Shown: positions 18,027 through 20,826 of the stretch, one piece after another
Layout: each line of letters begins with the position of its first letter
Position numbering within the stretch: the first letter of the stretch is position 1
Origin: a virus
DNA length: 20,826 nt
IMG/VR virus record: IMGVR_UViG_3300042446_001816
Location: 1 to 20,826 of that record
Reading direction: 5' to 3' (one strand)
Notes under the pieces: generated by a model
Databases searched by the model: none
What the model saw: the letters and a program-made list of their open reading frames with translations, nothing else
What the model was told of the DNA's origin: nothing
Made by a program: the position numbers and the translations under genes

Positions 18027-18479
18027 ATGACACAAGGTACAAGCCAACGAGAACACATCTATGTCTATGACACGTGTTCCGTATGTCAGGAATCCAACGT
18101 ACTTGTGTATGAGCTAAACGACAGCCTTCTCTGTGCTGAACATTACAGAGATAAAACAAGACTAATAAAGAGAGCTACGCCTTGCGACAAGTGTGGAGCT
18201 GACAACGCTGTCAGAGATCCATCACATCGCAGGAACGAGTATCTCTGCTGGTCCTGTCATCAAGAAAATGGATTCGTAGTTAATGACTCTGTAATCAAGC
18301 GGGCAATCGTCTCGCTCGTCAACAACTTCACTCGAGGTACAAAGATCAAGTGTGATGCGGCTGGCTACGGTAGTGACTGCGACAACAACATAAAACCTCG
18401 TGGCCCGTGGGGTGGGAGAGCCCTCTGCGACAAACATGGAAAAACTCCACCAAAGCCTCAAAAGGGCACAAAATCTTGA
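18027..18479 (+). CDS. Multi-zinc-site protein, 150 aa
   Basis: Three Cys/His clusters can be seen. First, CSVC with CAEHY at about residues 17-20 and 36-39. Second, CDKC with CWSC at about 53-56 and 74-77. Third, KIKCDAAGYGSDCD with ALCDKHGK at about 107-137. Each fits one zinc, giving three small knuckles in a row, with HTH-free linkers between. The basic tail (KTPPKPQKGTKS) suggests nucleic-acid contact. The SD ACGGAGGAATA is canonical and the SD/ATG spacing normal. It leads a run of three genes (18027, 18524, 18709). Confidence 0.75.
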   Translation: MTQGTSQREHIYVYDTCSVCQESNVLVYELNDSLLCAEHYRDKTRLIKRATPCDKCGADNAVRDPSHRRNEYLCWSCHQENGFVVNDSVIKRAIVSLVNNFTRGTKIKCDAAGYGSDCDNNIKPRGPWGGRALCDKHGKTPPKPQKGTKS

Positions 18480-18523
18480 GCAGTCACGTTTTTGCTCAAA
18501 AGTAAACCTACGAAAGGAAAGCA

Positions 18524-18709
18524 ATGACAACATCAACAGTAACTCCAAACCAGGCAGCTCAGCTTTACTCAGACGGGAAGTCTGTAGATGAGGTAGCTCA
18601 GGCACTAGGTATTACCTACGGCAAGGCTCGCAAGCTTATCGCCGAGTCTGGTACAGACATCCGCAACACGTCAGATCGACTCAAGGGCAAGACCCGAAAG
18701 ACTAAGTAA
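18524..18709 (+). CDS. Small actinobacterial-type helix-turn-helix protein, 61 aa
   Basis: The product (MTTSTVTPNQAAQLYSDGKS...) has an HTH at about residues 18-42: SVDEVAQALGITYGKARKLIAESG, with the recognition helix at TYGKARKLI, followed by TDIRNTSDRLKGKTRKTK. A single HTH with a YGxxxxL(I/L)xExG core and a basic tail is a widespread small actinobacterial protein type, thought to bind DNA. Ending in basic residues fits a DNA-binding tail. SD: TACGAAAGGAAAG. The TAA overlaps the next ATG (TAATG at 18707-18711). Confidence 0.8.
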   Translation: MTTSTVTPNQAAQLYSDGKSVDEVAQALGITYGKARKLIAESGTDIRNTSDRLKGKTRKTK

Positions 18710-18882
18710 TGCTGGACAGACTTATGCTGAGGCTGCAAAGCCTCATTTGGCCTGCGGTAATCGCTGCGGTCCTATCCTTCATTGCCGTACTCGTGAGCCT
18801 TCTATCCCCGGATAGAGGCACTTTGGTCCTAGCCCTAGGGTTATCCGCGGTGGCATGGGCGTGCCTAGCTCAAACGGTATAA
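18709..18882 (+). CDS. Two-helix membrane miniprotein, 57 aa
   Basis: It starts by TAATG overlap with the HTH gene and ends at TAA 18880-18882. The product begins MLDRLMLRLQSLIWPAVIAA, whose hydrophobic run continues through VLSFIAVLVSLL as a first membrane helix, then SPDRGTLVLALGLSAVAWACLAQTV as a second. Both termini are short, as in small class II holins, so a lysis role is possible, though any small membrane protein would look alike. A strong terminator follows 8 nt after the stop. Confidence 0.75.
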   Translation: MLDRLMLRLQSLIWPAVIAAVLSFIAVLVSLLSPDRGTLVLALGLSAVAWACLAQTV

Positions 18883-18889
18883 ACGTAGT

Positions 18890-18926
18890 CCCTCCCTGGG
18901 TTCGCCCTGGGGAGGGGTTTACTTTT
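18890..18926 (+). terminator. Rho-independent terminator
   Basis: CCTCCC with a T, then GGG-ttcg-CCC, T and GGGGAGG form an extended stem with a UUCG loop (one T.T mismatch and one bulged G). TTT-ACTTTT follows. Confidence 0.75.
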
Positions 18927-18940
18927 CCTGAAAATGGCGA

Positions 18941-18946
18941 TATAAT
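18941..18946 (+). promoter_or_regulatory. -10 TATAAT with degenerate upstream element
   Basis: GGCGATATAATTAAG has CGA in place of TGA. CCTGA at 18927-18931 lies 9 bp upstream of the position where the usual CCTGA would be. It precedes the 59-aa gene. Confidence 0.55.
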
Positions 18947-18977
18947 TAAGCCATCAACAGGAGAGGAGGTGGTGATA

Positions 18978-19157
18978 ATGCCACTACGCGGACTAGTACA
19001 CGACAGCCCGATTATTTACGCGGTGCAAAAGAGTACTCGACGTTCAAGGAGATTAGAGAAGTCAGATGACTTTACGTTCACTATCATCTTCGGTCGCCTG
19101 ATTGTCAAGCTGATCTACGCAACCATCAATTTAATCAAGAAGATAAAAAATAGCTAA
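18978..19157 (+). CDS. Basic membrane-associated miniprotein, 59 aa
   Basis: I start at ATG 18978, which has the canonical SD AGGAGG at 18964-18969, 8 nt upstream. A longer frame from 18855 would cross the terminator and promoter. The product begins MPLRGLVHDSPIIYAVQKST, followed by a basic RRSRRLEK patch, then DFTFTIIFGRLIVKLIYATINLIKKIKNS, a hydrophobic and basic C-terminal helix that could lie in or on the membrane. The composition recalls antimicrobial-like or membrane-active peptides, but function is unknown. A weak terminator follows. Confidence 0.65.
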   Translation: MPLRGLVHDSPIIYAVQKSTRRSRRLEKSDDFTFTIIFGRLIVKLIYATINLIKKIKNS

Positions 19158-19158
19158 C

Positions 19159-19187
19159 GGGCGCCTAATAGTGCCTGTTTTGCTTTT
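19159..19187 (+). terminator. Weak terminator
   Basis: GGGCGC-ctaata-GTGCCT forms six pairs, two of them G.U, and is followed by GTTTTGCTTTT. Confidence 0.45.
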
Positions 19188-19192
19188 CGGCG

Positions 19193-19201
19193 TGGTATAG
19201 T
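19193..19201 (+). promoter_or_regulatory. Extended -10 promoter TGGTATAGT
   Basis: TGGTATAGTTACGCC keeps the TGn extension with a TATAGT hexamer. GAGACGAAAGGA follows as SD for the ATG at 19249. Confidence 0.6.
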
Positions 19202-19248
19202 TACGCCTAGCAATAAAGCCAATTACGGAGAGACGAAAGGATACGACT

Positions 19249-19488
19249 ATGTCATCCCTTCTTATCTCCGGCCATACGCAAGCGGTAGAGGACAAGCGAA
19301 AGCTTGAGGAGCGTATCGGTAGCAAGAAGCTCAGTGAGCAGTTATCACTGGGTTGTCCCATCCCCGACCTAAGGAGGCGAACTAGCGTTGCTTACACTAC
19401 GTGGAATTGCAATGTCGACCGTAGCCTATATTACGGCAATCACAATCGGTATAGCTTCAATCACAGCTCTTTCGAGCAACGCGGTTGA
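19249..19488 (+). CDS. Small hypothetical protein overlapping the lysozyme gene, 79 aa
   Basis: ATG 19249 follows GAGACGAAAGGATACGACT, so translation is well supported. The product begins MSSLLISGHTQAVEDKRKLE; the first 43 residues are charged and helical (VEDKRKLEERIGSKKLSEQL). The last 35 (after PIPDLRRR) are unusual, with Tyr, Asn and Cys-rich sequence, and lie entirely inside the next gene in another frame (101-nt overlap). This tail may be an accident of overlap, or the two frames may be joined by +1 frameshifting at the tandem AGG-AGG codons, where the next gene's SD also lies. Family not recognised. Confidence 0.55.
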   Translation: MSSLLISGHTQAVEDKRKLEERIGSKKLSEQLSLGCPIPDLRRRTSVAYTTWNCNVDRSLYYGNHNRYSFNHSSFEQRG

Positions 19489-19969
19489 GCCTGTAACGCA
19501 AGCAGCACCATTGCATTTAGCAGAGGTTGAGCAAGTTATCAAGCTTGCAATCCTAGAGAATGCAAAACAACTGGACCCTTACGAGTTAATAGAAGTATTA
19601 ACTGCGGCAGGGTTTGAAGGCAAGGCTCTTAAAACAGCATGGGCAGTTGTCATGCGTGAGTCTCGTGGGCGCCCTGTTGCTCACAACAAGAACGCCAACA
19701 CCGGCGATAACTCATACGGCCTATTCCAAATCAACATGATCGGCGGACTAGGTGTTGACAGATTAGCTAAGTTCCAGGACAAGATTGGTATCGTAAAGGT
19801 TACCGATTTATTTGACCCTGTAGCAAATGCTAAGGCTGCCTACTACATGACAGCGGGTGGTAAGGACTGGGGCTCATGGGGTCTAGGTCCTAATGCATAC
19901 GACGGCGATTCGATCGAGCCTGCGGTGACCAAGTGGTACACTGAATTCCCAACAAAGTCAAAGTCCTAG
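19388..19969 (+). CDS. Lysozyme/transglycosylase-like wall enzyme with N-terminal membrane segment, 193 aa
   Basis: A TTG start at 19388 has a perfect SD AAGGAGG at 19371-19377, 10 nt upstream; ATG 19412 in frame is an alternative. Residues about 10-32 (STVAYITAITIGIASITALSS) form a signal or anchor segment. The catalytic domain has AWAVVMRESRGRP with the likely acid E91, and DNSYGLFQINMIGG, typical of lysozyme-like and SLT folds, then AKAAYYMTAGGKDWGSWG. It probably cleaves peptidoglycan during infection or release. The upstream gene overlaps by 101 nt, and the peptidoglycan-binding protein follows in 20 nt. GCCTG is again frequent near the end. Confidence 0.8.
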   Translation: MLTLRGIAMSTVAYITAITIGIASITALSSNAVEPVTQAAPLHLAEVEQVIKLAILENAKQLDPYELIEVLTAAGFEGKALKTAWAVVMRESRGRPVAHNKNANTGDNSYGLFQINMIGGLGVDRLAKFQDKIGIVKVTDLFDPVANAKAAYYMTAGGKDWGSWGLGPNAYDGDSIEPAVTKWYTEFPTKSKS

Positions 19970-19977
19970 GATACGGA

Positions 19978-19989
19978 TACTATTACACC
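19978..19989 (+). promoter_or_regulatory. Leaderless promoter
   Basis: TACTAT (19978-19983) lies 6 nt before the ATG at 19990 and no SD is present. It follows the lysozyme stop directly. Confidence 0.55.
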
Positions 19990-20469
19990 ATGGACGAATT
20001 AAATACTGAACACATCGAACCTGCGGTCATCGATGAGGCACCTGTCGTTAAGGCACCTGCTCCAATCGTTGAGCCTGAGGTTATCGTTGAACCTACACCT
20101 GCACCTGAGCCTGAGGTAATCCCTGAGGTTGTGCCTGAACCTGTACATGTCGAGGAGCCTAAGGCACACACGCCTAAGGCTAACCAGTCTGTCAGTGGCA
20201 ATGGCGTCGACGAGGTCCTCCTAGCAAATTGCATTTACAAAAATGTATATGCTCGCAAATCTCTATCTGTCCATCATCTACAACGTCGCCTCATTGAACT
20301 TGGTTTCAAGGACGCTGACGCTGACAAGGATGGTTGGCTAGGTGATGAGACTGTAGCTGCTATCAAGAACTTCCAAGCAAGCAAAGGCTTGGATGTAACT
20401 GGATCTGTTGATGCTACAACGTTGACTAAGATCTTTGAAGGAGATCACAACGTACAAGTAGTACTATAA
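19990..20469 (+). CDS. Peptidoglycan-binding protein with Pro/Glu/Val-rich repeat arm, 159 aa
   Basis: Residues about 8-60 are a low-complexity arm rich in Pro, Glu and Val (VEPEVIVEPTPAPEPEVIPE), extended and acidic, as in wall-spanning linkers. The C-terminal domain (about 88-152) is a PG_binding_1 repeat: SVHHLQRRLIELGF, then DADADKDGWLGDETVAAIKNF and KGLDVTGSVDATTLTKIF. The DADADKDGW loop resembles a calcium-binding EF-hand-type loop. There is no signal peptide and no catalytic motif. It may tether the lysozyme or a virion to the wall. It has a leaderless start and ends 16 nt before a strong terminator. Confidence 0.8.
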   Translation: MDELNTEHIEPAVIDEAPVVKAPAPIVEPEVIVEPTPAPEPEVIPEVVPEPVHVEEPKAHTPKANQSVSGNGVDEVLLANCIYKNVYARKSLSVHHLQRRLIELGFKDADADKDGWLGDETVAAIKNFQASKGLDVTGSVDATTLTKIFEGDHNVQVVL

Positions 20470-20485
20470 ACTCTTAAACAAAGGA

Positions 20486-20523
20486 AGGCTGGTCAGTGCT
20501 TAGGCATTGGCCAGTCTTTTTTT
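20486..20523 (+). terminator. Strong rho-independent terminator
   Basis: A 14-bp stem, AGGCTGGTCAGTGC with GCATTGGCCAGTCT (three G.U pairs), has a TTAG loop (20500-20503) and is followed by seven T. The outer CTGG/CCAG part resembles the terminator of the non-coding RNA. Confidence 0.95.
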
Positions 20524-20557
20524 ATCATTTTATAAATCTCGCACAGAAGATGAAAAA

Positions 20558-20593
20558 ATAGTTGGAGACGTTTTTGAAAGTGTCTCAAACTAT
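20558..20593 (+). promoter_or_regulatory. Inverted repeat in the AT-rich intergenic region
   Basis: ATAGTTGGAGAC (20558-20569) pairs with GTCTCAAACTAT (20582-20593), 11 of 12 positions, with a 12-nt loop. It is in the 191-nt stretch (20524-20714) that holds no gene, and could be an operator or a second terminator. Confidence 0.5.
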
Positions 20594-20650
20594 ACATAAC
20601 CCTTTCTCACGCCAAAGCCATTTTAACCAAAAGGCACTGTTTCTGCTCCG

Positions 20651-20685
20651 TTTGTACACAATACTATAAGCGCTTTTTGTACACA
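20651..20685 (+). repeat. Two 10-bp direct repeats TTTGTACACA, 25 bp apart
   Basis: TTTGTACACA occurs at 20651-20660 and 20676-20685. Each contains the palindrome TGTACA. The spacer holds ATACTATAAG, a possible -10. Together they look like paired operator sites upstream of the gene at 20715. Confidence 0.6.
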
Positions 20686-20702
20686 TTCGTCCTCGAAGGT
20701 GA

Positions 20703-20714
20703 TACAGTATTCTC
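20703..20714 (+). promoter_or_regulatory. Leaderless promoter
   Basis: TACAGT (20703-20708) lies 6 nt before the ATG at 20715, with no SD. The direct repeats end 17 bp upstream of this -10, placing the second repeat over the -35 region. Confidence 0.55.
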
Positions 20715-20826
20715 ATGGCGCATACACCCGAACTCCCAAAGAGCGAGGCCGAACTTCTAGCCTCCCTCTCCAAGGAGCAACTATGGCGTCGGGTAAAAGA
20801 CCTCAATGATGCAGGCTGGACCCTTC
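20715..20826 (+). CDS. N-terminal part of an HTH-like phage protein (3' cut by window)
   Basis: Thirty-seven residues are visible: MAHTPELPKSEAELLASLSK, then EQLWRRVKDLNDAGWTL. The final GWTL commonly opens a helix-turn-helix such as that at 12138, so a DNA-binding protein is likely. It has no SD and starts leaderless from TACAGT. It belongs to the next, probably late, transcription unit, behind the strong terminator and the paired operators. Confidence 0.55.
   Translation, partial: MAHTPELPKSEAELLASLSKEQLWRRVKDLNDAGWTL

Noticed and set aside
18855-18977. N-terminal extension of the 18978 gene
   Set aside because: It would cross the terminator at 18890-18926 and the -10 at 18941; ATG 18978 has a canonical AGGAGG.
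20000-20160. CRISPR or tandem DNA repeat in the GAGCCTGAGG-rich stretch
   Set aside because: It is a coding Pro/Glu/Val low-complexity arm, in frame with the peptidoglycan-binding domain, without regular repeat-spacer units.
1-20826. tRNA genes, integrase, transposase, attachment site
   Set aside because: I saw no cloverleaf with a T-arm GGTTCGAAT core, and no recombinase or transposase motif in any frame, so none is claimed.

Overview
This window looks like part of the genome of a tailed double-stranded DNA phage (Caudoviricetes). The markers are a complete terminase large subunit, a terminase-small-subunit-like protein, a holin-like protein, three wall-directed or lysis proteins, and about 45 tightly packed genes, all on the + strand. 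The host is probably an actinobacterium, perhaps a low-GC aquatic one. This is inference from several leaderless starts (TAnnnT then 6-7 nt then ATG), a small HTH protein and a FCGHH zinc protein of types I know from Actinobacteria and their phages, and Shine-Dalgarno (SD) sequences of the GAAAGGA type. No tRNA, CRISPR array, integrase, transposase or replication gene is visible.

Layout. Bases 1-2623 are a late-type block: a gene end, a small hypothetical, a holin-like protein, a terminase-small-like zinc protein, a 58-aa protein and a CHAP-like protein whose expected catalytic cysteine is Ala. Bases 2700-16025 are an accessory or early-type block of mostly small genes. Most units are driven by a near-identical module: an extended -10 TGnTATAAT with no clear -35, a short leader, and a conserved AACGACGAAAGGA ribosome-binding element. 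It holds a winged-helix/coiled-coil protein, a MoxR-like ATPase with its HExxH+VWA partner, a secreted subtilisin-like protease, an HTH protein whose helix resembles sigma region 4.2, several CxxC zinc miniproteins, and a run of three enzyme genes: proteasome/HslV-like hydrolase, dual-specificity-type phosphatase and histone-deacetylase-like amidohydrolase. Bases 16056-17447 encode TerL from a leaderless promoter. Bases 17468-20469 hold small membrane proteins, zinc and HTH proteins, a lysozyme/transglycosylase and a peptidoglycan-binding protein, then a strong terminator. A 191-nt regulatory region with two direct repeats precedes a leaderless gene cut by the window end.

The most novel-looking content is RNA. 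A promoter at 10448 feeds a structured stretch of about 290 nt with no credible reading frame, ending in a strong terminator: a candidate phage small RNA. Two other transcripts (8795-8855 and 10794-10875) carry multi-branched structured leaders closed by perfect 11-12 bp helices. The phage thus seems to use two expression styles, SD-led TGnTATAAT units for accessory genes and leaderless TAnnnT-ATG starts for several others including packaging, and devotes many genes to proteolysis or removal of protein modifications.
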